Source: Lasiosphaeria ovina (taxonomy: Eukaryota; Ascomycota; Sordariomycetes; Sordariales; Lasiosphaeriaceae). Taken from it: a DNA stretch of 64,000 nucleotides. The notes under the pieces are model-generated. The model saw only the letters and a list, made by a program, of their open reading frames with translations. It ran no database searches and was not told where the DNA came from. The DNA is taken from contig JAULSN010000002.1 in the NCBI GenBank assembly GCA_033439765.1, forward strand, positions 2,294,001-2,358,000. The letters run 5' to 3'. Positions 34,269 through 44,900 of this stretch are shown here, piece by piece. The translations under genes and the position numbers were made by a program. Each line of letters begins with the position of its first letter. Within the stretch, counting starts at the first letter, position 1.

Positions 34269-35629
34269 ATGGCTAGATTCGTAACCACGCAGACCGTGTC
34301 GGCTGTTACCAGCTCCCTGGCGAAGGACATCACGTTCCCGTCGGGCGCCAAAGACACCATCTCGGCGGTCCGCTTCTCGCCAGTGTCTCACCACCTGGCG
34401 GCGGCGTCGTGGGATGGCGGCGTCTACATCTACGATGCTGCTAACTCGAGCAGCATCAAGGGTGTCGCCGTGGTCGAGAGCCAGTCCCCCGTCCTAGACT
34501 GCCATTTCAGCAAGGTAAGTCCGAGATGAGTCTCTAACCCCACAGCTCTCTCCGGCCGAGAGGTGAATTTGAACATGACGAACACAATATGGATTATGGA
34601 CGGGTCCGTAGGTGAGTCTGGTTTGGTTCGCTTACCGCACCTCTCTCCCTCCTCCCTTCTCCCTGCCCGTCCGCCCGCCCGCCCTCCTTTTCGCCTGTAG
34701 GAGCCCCCCCCCCCCCCCCCCGCTGACTGTTTTGCGACCCTTTGCTAGGACGGAGCCATGATTGCTTCAGCTGGCGCCGACAAGAAGATACACGTCTACG
34801 ACATCGCCTCGGGCCAGAAAATGGACTTTGACGGCCACGAGGCCCCTGTTCGCTGCCTGCGCTTCGTCGACGTCCCCTCGGCCAACGGCCCCATCATCGC
34901 CTCGGGCTCCTGGGACAAGACGGTCAAGTACTGGGATCTGCGCCAGCCCCAGTCCATCGCCACTCTGCAGTGCGACGAGCGCGTCTACTCCATGGACTCC
35001 GCCGGTGCGCTGCTCGCCATCGCCGTTGCCGGCTGCAAGATCCATCTCGTCGATCTCCGCACCAACCCCGGCGCCCATTCACAAACTCTTGACTCGCCCC
35101 TCACACATCAAACCCGATCCGTTGCTGTTAGCCCCAACGGCTCGCGCTGGGCCATTGGCGGTGTCGAAGGGAGAGTTGGAATAAGAGCTCTTGCCGAGCA
35201 GGACAAGAAGTAAGTTCAAATTTCCACTTTCATCCCCTCAGGTGCGACGAGTGTTGGAGCTAACTCCCCATCACCAGCATCAACCTCACGTGGCGCTGCC
35301 ACCGTGATGCACCCGTCGCAACCGGCAAGAACAAGGAAGTAAAGGTCTTTGCCGTCAACGACGTGACCTTTCACCCCACCAACAACAACCTGCTCGCCAC
35401 CGCCGGATCTGACGGCACCTTCACCTTCTGGGACATCAAGGCGCATTCAAGAATTAAGCAGTTTCCTAACGTCGGCGGTTCCATCACGTCGGTTGCCTTC
35501 AACCGCGACGCCTCTGCTTTCGCCTACGCCGTCGGCTACGACTGGTCCAAGGGCTACTCGCACAACTCGCCCGACTATCCCACGAAGCTGATGATGCACA
35601 CCGTATCGCCACACGAGCTGCGGAAGTGA
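34269..35629 (+). CDS. rae1: Rae1/Gle2 WD40 mRNA-export and nuclear-pore protein
   Basis: In other eukaryotes it binds the GLEBS motif of Nup98-type nucleoporins and helps export poly(A) RNA, and also acts with mitotic checkpoint factors. Exons 34269-34514, 34749-35209 and 35278-35629 give 352 aa, the usual length for the family. WD-type blades are visible: DTISAVRFSP..LAAASWDGGVYIYD, DGAMIASAGADKKIHVYD, PIIASGSWDKTVKYWDLR, VAVSPNGSRWAIGGVEGRVGIR, NDVTFHPTNNNLLATAGSDGTFTFWD. The Rae1-specific C-terminal block AYAVGYDWSKGYSHN, where Bub3 differs, supports Rae1 over its paralogue. Intron 1 (234 nt) is long for this genome and carries 18 consecutive C just before its acceptor region. The gene is convergent with the PUF gene. 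Confidence 0.93.
34704..34721. repeat. 18-nt poly-C tract in rae1 intron 1
   Basis: An uninterrupted run of C about 27 nt before the intron's 3' splice site, between the branch region and the acceptor. The length is likely to vary between isolates and may also be a sequencing weak point. Confidence 0.9.
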
Positions 35630-36029
35630 GAGAAGAAAGGAGAGAGGGCTTGGGAAATTTTGTGCCGCTGAGGGGAGGATTTTACCGGCATGTGAAATGA
35701 CGTTTGGGGAGAGCATAAAATGCTCAGCAGACCCCGCGTCAAGGGAATCATCATGTTGCCAATCTACTTTGGGGCAAGGAAAAGGGAAAAGAAAAAGAAA
35801 GCATGTACATTGGAGGATCTCATTTGGCAGGCGCACAGAGGGTTCGTGCACAGAGGGAGACAGAGACTCGTGGCAAACGGGAGGGGGATAAATTTGACAC
35901 ACGAAGGTACCTTTGTCGGGAGAGAGGTTGCTCAACCGGCAGCTTGTTTGCTTTTATTGGCGATACGGCCAGGCTTGGCTGTCAGTGTCGGGGGTTTGAT
36001 GGCTTCGGGAAAATAGCTGCAGCAAGCCA

Positions 36030-36061
36030 GCATTGCATACATGCATGCATGTATGCAATGC
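36030..36061. repeat. 32-nt perfect palindrome
   Basis: The sequence is exactly self-complementary with no spacer: a 16-nt arm starting GCATTGCATACATGCA followed by its reverse complement. It lies 400 nt past the rae1 stop. It could extrude a cruciform, or form a long RNA hairpin on either transcript. Confidence 0.93.
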
Positions 36062-37696
36062 ATGGGAGGCGGGAATATCACAATCGCAGACCTCCACACA
36101 CCATTACTTTGTCTCTGCGCGTCGTTCGAATTTGCAGGTCCCGTACGTCTCTCTAATAATCATAAATTGATGACCTAGATCCGACCAGCCCCTCCGCTGC
36201 TCTCTATCTCCTTCAATCTTTGGAAAGGCAGATGAGACGACAATACTCATTTTATTGCCACAATATATTCTGTCGGTTACATTCTTTTTCTTTTATTTTT
36301 TCCCAGAAAGAACAAATAAGAGACAAGAAAATACACACAAAGTTCCTTTGGTGATGGATCTACCTGTGGAAGTCGCTCCTTAGTTAGACGAAATAAAAAA
36401 CACACAAAGTCCTATTATCATCCATCAGCCGAATAACTATCAATGACTTTGTATTTCTGTCTCACGCACCAACCACGTTCCTTGGAGATTGTTGATCTTA
36501 TTTATTCGCGGATTTAAATAATTAACTATCTGTCACGCAGGGTACGGACATGCCTTGACGGAGAAAGGGCTAAGGCAGCATGGGATGGTATGGAATGGAA
36601 TTCCCCAATCCAGTTCCTACTAGTATATAAGAAGATTAAGAGAAGCTAGAAGCCCCTATCCTTCTCCTCCTCTTATGGTGTCTCTCCGCTGTCTCGATGG
36701 AAAGGGGGTGGAAACCTGAGGAGGGAAGTAGGTCTTAGCAAAGGTGATCAGTCTAGAGTCACGAGGTACAATACGTACACCTTGAGCCTCAGACTGTGTT
36801 TCTGTTCCATTGCACATATATTGTAGGGCGTCGGGTACGAAACGGGGTGGCAGTACAAATAAGGAGCTCGACATGTAAATATGCCCTTCAACACATGCCT
36901 GGAAGAAACTCAATCTCGCTGGAAACGACATATACATTCGCGCGTGGCTGATTCCCAGAATCCCCTGGGCAGCTCCCTATCTATAAACCCTCTGGGACTA
37001 TCTAGAAATCTACCTGCTCTGCAAGACTTGATGTTCAACAAGAGCATGAACAAGGCTCGACCGTCGTAGAGCTCGCTGCTTCCGCCGCCGTGCCTCTCGC
37101 TTTAAAAATACAATTCAAAAATTACCGTCCTGCGTGTTTGTTTTGTTTGTAGCCCGTTCCCCAAATTTAGTGTGTCCAGCAGTATAAATCCCAATGATTG
37201 CAAAATGCTAAAAAATCAAAACCCCAGCCAGGCTTTTCCCCCCGGTATCCAATATCTCCACTCACCAACCGCCATGTCCCACCATCCGAGTTTCATGACC
37301 GCTAGCCCTAGAGCAATCTCCCCCAGAAAAACCAATTGGCACAATGCCAAAAACAGACCCAAAACAGTAAGCAAGCGGAAAAGACGGGCACCCGGTGACG
37401 CCCGAATTCCAAAATCTGTTAGAAACGGGGTGAAATGTATTACGTTTTGTCCAGACCCAGAATGTGTGTGTTCGCGGGTGCGTCTTTTCTGTGTGCATAG
37501 GGTGAGCTCGTGCGTAGGCAGTCGAAAAAGTCGAAGCCTTCCACGCAAACAACGCCCAACCCCAGAAAACAACAATGCTGGCGAGAGGGCTGAAACAAAT
37601 TTTTGTCAAGAATTGCCCGTCGCGTTCAGGCCCGAGCAAGAACGTGCTGTCTCGTGAAAGATGAACCACCGGCAAACCCTTTTGCGGGGGCTTGAA

Positions 37697-37712
37697 GGGG
37701 GGGGGGGGGGGG
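37697..37712. repeat. 16-nt poly-G tract
   Basis: An uninterrupted run of G in the rae1/PUF convergent spacer. Comparable G/C homopolymers occur at 28698-28710, 34704-34721, 50541-50551 and 63293-63311. Confidence 0.9.
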
Positions 37713-38024
37713 TAAGGGATGTCGGTTGCCCATCGAAATCCCAACTATCAACAATCCAAATCAGTGCATCGACATTTAGCGTAAATTCCATATTACAAGA
37801 CGTTTGGGAATAATAACAGAGCATCGTCTCTTCTCGTTATCAGAGCGATATGCAGTAAGTGGCCGTGACTTCGTAATTATGTCGAAGGTAAAGAAATCCG
37901 GGCCGAGCAAAAGATAAAAACGCCGATTCGCCGTAGTTGGGGGGCTCAAATTGAAAAACCAGTACTGAAACTGGCCGACACAACAACAAGAGATGACCGA
38001 GTATTCCGGGTTTGACGTGGTGTC

Positions 38025-41000
38025 CTAGACTTCGTCGGTACGCGGCTGGGGGATCGCGACCACATCTGTACCGGCAAGCTTGGCATTTGCACGCGAAACG
38101 ACGTCCTCGACAGCGTTGGTGTTGGGGCTCGGCGGGCTGGACGAGGGGCTATTGGTTTCCATCGTGAGATTTGGGGTTGGCACAGCGGAGCCAATGTCTA
38201 CCTGCAAGGAAGGCGAAGCCGGGGCTGTCGACGATGGCGTGACATTCTTAGTCCCAGACAAGGGGGACGAGACAGCAGACATAAGGCGATCGATGGCTGC
38301 AATCTGGCGTCCGGTACCCGTCGATTTCTTCAACGCGTTCAACTGGGGCTTCACTTCCTCGACGAAATCGGCCCGGTCCTGACCGTCCAGCTCGTTGAAG
38401 AGTTTTTCTAACTTCGGTAAGCATCATATGAGGGGAGGAAAGGGATCTTGTCGTGCCAACAAAATTCGACATGAGATGGGAAGGTAAACTTACGGACGAC
38501 ATAATTGCCATACTGATCTTTGATCATGGGACCCAGCTGGCTGTTGCCCTCCTCTCCAGGCCTGATAAACCGCTCTCTGATAAGACGTCGCTCATCAGCT
38601 GTGCCGTACTCGATACATTTCTCCACCACGTTTGAAGCAAACTTGTGCCTTGAGAGCGTCAACAACTGGGTTGTGACGATGGCAATCATTTTTGCGCGGT
38701 CCTCGGGTTTTCCGTATTGGATGACATGCTGAGTTACGTAGTTGCCATATTGGTCGGTGACCAACATCTGGGCGCAGTTATGAAGCTCATTCATAATAGC
38801 GGCCTTGTCACTCTCGTTCCCGTACTCGAGGACCCGCTGAATGACTCTGCAGCCGTACGTGTGCGAAGCGAGGTCGCTGACGCGCCCCTTGAGGCAATCG
38901 ATGATGAAGCCGATATGCTGGCGAGGGACCAGCTCGATGATCTTCTGGATGACGTGGTTTCCGTTCTGATCGCGGACTACTCGATAAACTTCCGGTTCCA
39001 GCTCCTTGACCAGCTCGGCTTGTTGCTCGACAAGGATGTGCTCCAGTGCCTGCAAATATATTAGCTTCCTGCCGGAGGGCAAAATGGATAAGAGGTGCTC
39101 ACCTTTTGTACGACCCGGCACGCATACATCTGCGTCGACAGATCGATGACCTTGCCCTTCATCGCGCTTGCCAGAACCTTCTTCTGCACCTGATTACCGT
39201 GCTCAAAGAATTTCTGGATGACATAGTTCCCGAACACGTCTTTCATGAGCTGGACGGCGTTTGGCTCAATCTCCCGGAAGACCTGCTGTTTCTCGTCGCT
39301 ATTAGCTGTCTCTAGCTTTTGCTGGATGAACCGGGAGCCGTGTTGGTCCCCGCTGAACTCGACAATGTGCTCGTAGAGGTCCTACATACGTGGTAAGTAT
39401 ATCGCTCGCGTGTGCAACTGCGAGCAGAGACATATTGAAGTAGATCGTACCTTGAGCTCGTAGCGCTTGAGATGCTTGGAATTTGCCCTGAACTCCTCCA
39501 ACAGTTGGCTTCGCACCCCTTTTCCTGGATCCTGGTCTTTGCTGGGCCGCATTGGGACGTTCACGGCCCCAGGAACAAAAGAGTTCACATGAAGGCCGCC
39601 GCCATATGGATTCATCGAAACGGGCTGTCTGAAGCCCACGCCGCCGTATTGGTCGTAGACGTGTGGCGGAAAGTGCGAAAATCCCTGGCTAAAGTACTGG
39701 TTCCCGTAATATGCTGCTGGTTGAGATTGAGGTGGCACAAACTGCTGATTGGGGGCTCGGCGCTCAAGGTCGGGACCAATCCTGGGATCCCTCGAGGCTG
39801 GCTTGGGCCACGGGTCTGCGCCAGTTTGCGGCGTCCCCGCAAAGCTTTTGGGGCTGCCGAATCCTGCACGGTAGGCACTGCCGGCGGGCGAGTTGCGGTC
39901 CACAGTCGACCCTCGTTTTTCATATCCGAAAGAAGAGGGATACATGTCCTTAGAATATCCCGGCTGATACCCATTTCCATTCTCCCACGGTTGCGAGACC
40001 GGATTGAGCTGGAAAGGCTGGGAGGCTGACCCGTATGTCGAAAGACCCGACAGACCGTTGGAGGGACCGCCATGGCCGTCCTGTAAGCTCAAGCCCCTAA
40101 GCTTGTCATGAACCTCCTCGTCGTCCATTTGCTGGGCGGCGTACATCCGGTTGTTTTGAGCCGGAAATGACATGGACGGACCCGCGATGGACGGCCTTTG
40201 CGAATGCGAAGAGTTCTGAGGATGGCCTCCATAGAAATCGCCATATTGAGTGCCCTGCGCATGCAGATCGGCCTCAGAATGATTGGATGATTGGATGCCG
40301 GTATCACGCGAAAGACCCCCAACTGCATTTAAATACGCAGATGTAGAGTCTTGAGATGGCCGCTTTGATGCCGCAAAGCCATTGAGCCTTTGATCTGAAT
40401 CGAGCCCCATCGCGCCGTACGTGCCTGAGGAGTCTTTCTCATCTGAGTATTCCGAATACGGGGGGAATTTGAACGCGCCGGTCGATGGATCCAGCGGCGG
40501 CCCGGTTGCCTTCGATCTGACAGGGCCCCTCTGGCCGATGGCCGGTTGCATCTGAGACTGTGAGGTTGTGAAGTACGACGAGCTAGTCGACATGTCGTGC
40601 ATCGGGGCCTCGGCCCGGGCTCTGCTGGGTGAGGTGTTGCCCGATACGTTCCGTGTCGGTGTTGGTTCTGTGGAATTCCAAGGTTTAGGCCGGCTACCCC
40701 ACGGTTCGGCTTCGGACGTAGCAGCTAGAGCACCAGAGCCCGAGGGGGCGCTGGAGAAAGCGTCGTTGGATTCTGCAAGCTAGGTTAACTTCAATGCCTT
40801 GGCCGGTTCGTCCATGTGAGCGCACCTCTTGATCCAACCGCGTCCCTGTTCTTTGCAAAACTTGGAGGGTCGCTCCATATTCCGCGATTTGATTGCCAGC
40901 TTGAGTTCGCGAACGACGAGGCTCCAATAGGCTGTGAAGGCCGCTCATTTCCATTACCTATGGGAGCGGCAAAGGATGAGAAACGGCTGGTCCGGGCCTG

Positions 41001-41207
41001 GAGAAGTGTAGGTCAGCAGTGTGTTCAAAGGGCGCAACACAATAGCAGGCCAAGTCTATCGGCCAACAAGTTACGGCGTTGAGCGCGAGGGAGCTGTGCC
41101 CGAGTTGCGCGCGACACGCGACCTCGGATACGGCGGTTTGTTGGTAAAAGGGCACTTACAGCGGTCGTCATTGTGGCGGTTGATAGCTGTGTCGTGGGAG
41201 AGGTCAT
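38025..41207 (-). CDS. Pumilio-family (PUF) RNA-binding protein with eight repeats
   Basis: It binds 3' UTR elements and controls mRNA decay, translation or localisation, like fungal Puf3 and animal Pumilio. Exons: 41207-41160, 40997-40826, 40772-39451, 39381-39103, 39049-38494, 38407-38025; total 919 aa, continuous frame. Residues 1 to about 510 are low-complexity, rich in Ser, Gln, Pro and Gly. The PUM domain begins [24 protein letters not shown] at residue 515. Eight repeats are visible with RNA-contact triads SR-Q, NY-Q, CR-Q, NH-Q, CR-Q, NY-Q, SN-E and NY-Q (repeats 1-8). The last triad is formed across the exon 5/6 junction (NYVVQKLF), which confirms that splice. By the known PUF code this predicts UGUANAUA. 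The tail is Ser/Pro/Thr-rich and ends IPQPRTDEV. The first exon is only 16 codons, so the exact start is less sure than the rest. The upstream gap is very long. Confidence 0.92.
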
Positions 41208-44200
41208 CGGATGGCGGCGATGGGATGGAAGCTCGACGCTGTCCTTGAAGAGCGGGAAACAAGGCGTGGAAGCCTGCCCACAGAGACCCTGGTGGTTCTC
41301 CCAGCGAAGGAGGTCTTTTAGCGTGACTGCGCGGGTCGTGTGTGTACGCTCTTGAAGCGCTAGTTAAAGCGATAGGATGGGTTAAATGGGCCGTCTGGTT
41401 CTCGTATATAGGGTGAGGATACAAATAGAATCTTGAGCAATTCTATGAAACTGCATGCAATGCAAGACAAGGTCAGCGCACATTGAGGAATAATAAGGAG
41501 GTGTGTGGGTGGTGGGGGAGAGAAATGCAAGTAAAGTTTGGTAAGGCTGATGGGCACCACTGCAAGACCGAAGGTAATATTTGTTTGTTGGGGGAGGGGG
41601 GTTCTGCGATCTCCCTTGCCCGGATAGACAATGGGTCGTGGGTGGCCCAGATGAACCTTGGGCCGTGGGTTGGTCCAAAGAGCGGCTGGCTGGCTGAGGA
41701 GCTGAATTGCTGACCGCGAATTCGTGGAAATGCGACATGCAAGCACTTACCACAGGTATTAATTATTTTTTGGAGCCCATAGACACGTCCCCGAGGCTTT
41801 GCGCGCTGTATGCGGGGATGAGTGTCGATTATGCAAACAGGTACCGCCGACCTTGGGTGCAGCAGCCGGCGTTCATGTACGGATGGGTACTGTAAAGGTA
41901 CCGCAGAAATGGTAGATACAAAGCTCCCGAGATCGCCTAGTGTGCTGCGAGGGCCAGCGCGCCGCCAGAGGTTCACGTCGTCCGTTCGAAGCACCACAGC
42001 TTTGGTGGGGAGTTCGGGCGAGAGCGAGCAACGGACGGGGGGATAGCGGACGCTCTTCGGGCGACACAGCAGCGACAGACTGACAGAGCGAAAGGACGAG
42101 GCGCGGCGGCGGAGAGAGAACGGCTCGAGGACAAGGAGAGCCGAACAAAGTATAAAAAAGAAAGTCGGTTAGGAGAGAAAATAAAAAGAGGTAAGAATGC
42201 ACTGGTGAGCCAAGGCAATGGGCGTAGGAATGTAAGTCGATGTCCACGCCGAGTCAAGGGATGGCTGTCTTGTCTCTCTTTCCGAAAAGCAACCACCTAA
42301 CGGGCCGGGGGGGAGGGGCTACGTTTTTGAGATGGCAGCGGATGGGATTCGCGACGAAATGGGATTGGCCTAGTCTCGCTGGGAAGGGAAAGGGCCAGGG
42401 ATGGGCAGGGAGGGTGCATCTAAAGCGAACCCAGCTCGAAAAAATATGGGGCCAGGACAGGGCAGGCAAGAAAGGCTCAGGACCAGAGACCAGGGCTAAC
42501 TATCTGGGTACCCCCAAAAAAGAAGTTTTTGTGGGGGATCTAGTGCCGCATTCGAGCCTGGCGGGCTTCTCTTACTGCGTAGGGCCAGGCGACAGGGGTA
42601 TAAGCGGAGTCGAGGACGGAGGGGCTTGCCTGGGCTGAGAAGGAGGGGGCCGAAAAAAGGTGGACGTCGCTGCAGGTCAACGCCCGCGATCGACTTCAGA
42701 CGAGGGGCGAGCAATGCGATGTTCCCGCGTCGGCTGGCTGGAGATGACTGGGGGGCTAGGACATCCGGTTGCATCCGTGACGGCCGCTGGTGACAGAGAT
42801 GGCAAGAGGGAAAGGAAGGACAAGAGAGAAAAATGTTGCTGTGAGTCTTCCTCCGTGGTGGTTTTGGTTTTGCCTCGCGTGCTGACAATGGAACCTAACC
42901 TTGGTTAACGCAAAAGCCTAGATGGAATTCCGCAAGGGCAGGTCAGGTAGGTACCTTCAGAAGTTCCGGTTGGTGCTGGGCTGTGTCGAAATGTGGAGAC
43001 TGGAGCTCCCGCCTTAAGGTGGTTCCTTGCCCCCAACGCTCGTGGTGGACTGTGGTGCTTTGGCAGCGAGCGAGCAGTGCTGTCCACTGCGACGAGGTGC
43101 TGTCCCAAAATTCCGTTACAGCTTGGGTAGGTTGTTGGCGGTCAGTGGATGGAAGTTGCTGGACACTTGCACCGCCCGAAAGGCCGATCACAGGCAGAGA
43201 ATCCGCACCGCCGTGGACGTCGCTTGCTTGCACCCAACTAGATTACCCCGATTAGGTGTTGTCTTACAAAGAGCAGCCAGCCGGAGGCGACCTGGTGGTA
43301 CTGTATCTAACTAGGCAAGTACAATACCGTGGAACAGCAACACCGCGGCAGTGGGATTGCAGCCGCTCGTGTGCTTTGGACGGCCGGCCGGCTTGGCTGG
43401 TTGTTGCCTGGCGTGTGCGTTGCGGTGTCTGTGTCTGGAAAAGTGTGGGAAGGCGGGATGTGCGAGGCCGGCGTAGCTGGATGCGTGTGCCTCCCCGGCA
43501 GTACTGGAAGGCAATCTGTGACCTGCACAGCGAGGGGGTTGCACGTTGAGATTTGCGGGCCACGCTGGAATGTCCTGACGACCTGAGATGTCGTTCGGTT
43601 GACGGCACGCGCTTTGACGAGACGGGAGTCCAGGCCGACCCGTCTAGTTGGAGATGGATACCGTGAAGCGTGTTTTGGGCGAAGCTCCAAGATCTGAGAT
43701 AAGCCAAATGTTTCTGTTTCCGCAGTGCAGCAGCTTGCCTGCCTACCTACAGTACCAGGGCGGGCAGCTAGAGCCGAGGCCAGGAAACAAACCCTAGGTT
43801 CAAGGTCAAGGTTGTGTTGGCTTGCCTTGCGGGTGGAGTTGGCGTTTGATGTCAAACTTAGATGTGCTTGGGCCAGGGTTGGTGGATGCGCGATTGGCGA
43901 GGCGGCGGATACCCCGGTCTCGCTAGCGTTCGTGCCGCCGCCTTCCTGTTGTTTGTTAGTTGGGACCGGCCGAGCAGCAACCAACACCTCAGCATTTGAG
44001 ATGACCCGTTTCGTGCGGGTGTAACAGCTGCTCTCACGTTAGCCCGGGCCTGATGGGGGCGGCCTGTGGATGGACGCACCGTGTAATCAGCTGGCGGGAG
44101 GCCAGTTAGCCCAGGGCAAGTAATAAGGCCAAAATTGGATTATTGTACAGTGCGCTAGATATGAGGTAGATGTCCCGTCACCTCAGTGGAGGGCATCTCA

Positions 44201-44900
44201 TCTATGGGATGGGATCTGCGATGAACAGCAAGGGAAGGCAGGCAATCAGGGGCCGAACGCGAGGACAGATCGCGGTGCTTTTGTATTGTGTCTCTGTGTC
44301 TTACGTTTCAGGGAATATCCTCACTTCACGCAGTCATTTCTTATGAGGCAGATTTGGGTCTGTATTATGTACATGCTCAGGGTGCGGAGTCCCCACGGTA
44401 GGCAAGGCAGGCAAGTGGATTAGGTTGAAAGCTGTCAGACAGCAGTGCCAAAGCACCAATACGGATACAAGAGGTAGAGCGAACGGCATGCACAGTACAC
44501 ATACTCCGCCCAGTGGTGGTCTCCCCTATACGCGGCGAGGAGTGACCGGCTACTGCGAAGGATCGGCCGAAAGAGAGAAAGAGGGGCAAAAGAGCAATTC
44601 CCCAAGCCCGGTGAAGGGAGGCTGTCGTGCGTTATTGTATTCGGCTCATTATATGAAGTCGGAGGAAGACGGCCAGGTCGGTCGGCCGTGCTGCGCGCTT
44701 GATGCAGGGCCGTATGCCAAAAGCCGAGCTGGAAGTACGATGGATACCTTACCTTACCATTCAGTTGTACCCGACGTACCTGCCTGGGTACCGAGGGTGT
44801 CTCCGTATGTACGTGCTCCGCACCCCGACCCTACCACTCAAGATAAACCCTTGATCGAATCGATCACCGATCATCGATGATCAATATGGCACGGTAGATT
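41208..44900. promoter_or_regulatory. Long upstream region of the PUF gene, first half
   Basis: Gene-free in my reading. The segment next to the PUF gene probably holds an extended 5' UTR and promoter. It has purine-rich runs at about 42760-42840 on the plus strand. The longest frames (for example 43307-43987, minus, 226 aa) have no domain and arbitrary composition. TACCTTACC-type motifs occur near 44745-44760. Confidence 0.42.

Larger units (their letters stand above)
35630..38024. other. Convergent intergenic region between rae1 and the PUF gene
   Basis: Both flanking genes end here, so it holds two 3' UTRs and spacer. Features seen: a 32-nt perfect palindrome (separate entry), AT-rich DNA at about 36220-36540, and a run of 16 G at 37697-37712. 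Frames such as 37262-37744 (minus) have no support. No gene was found. Confidence 0.5.

Noticed and set aside
44140..44160. TACAGTGCGC as a possible second MITE end
   Set aside because: No matching inverted copy was found nearby.
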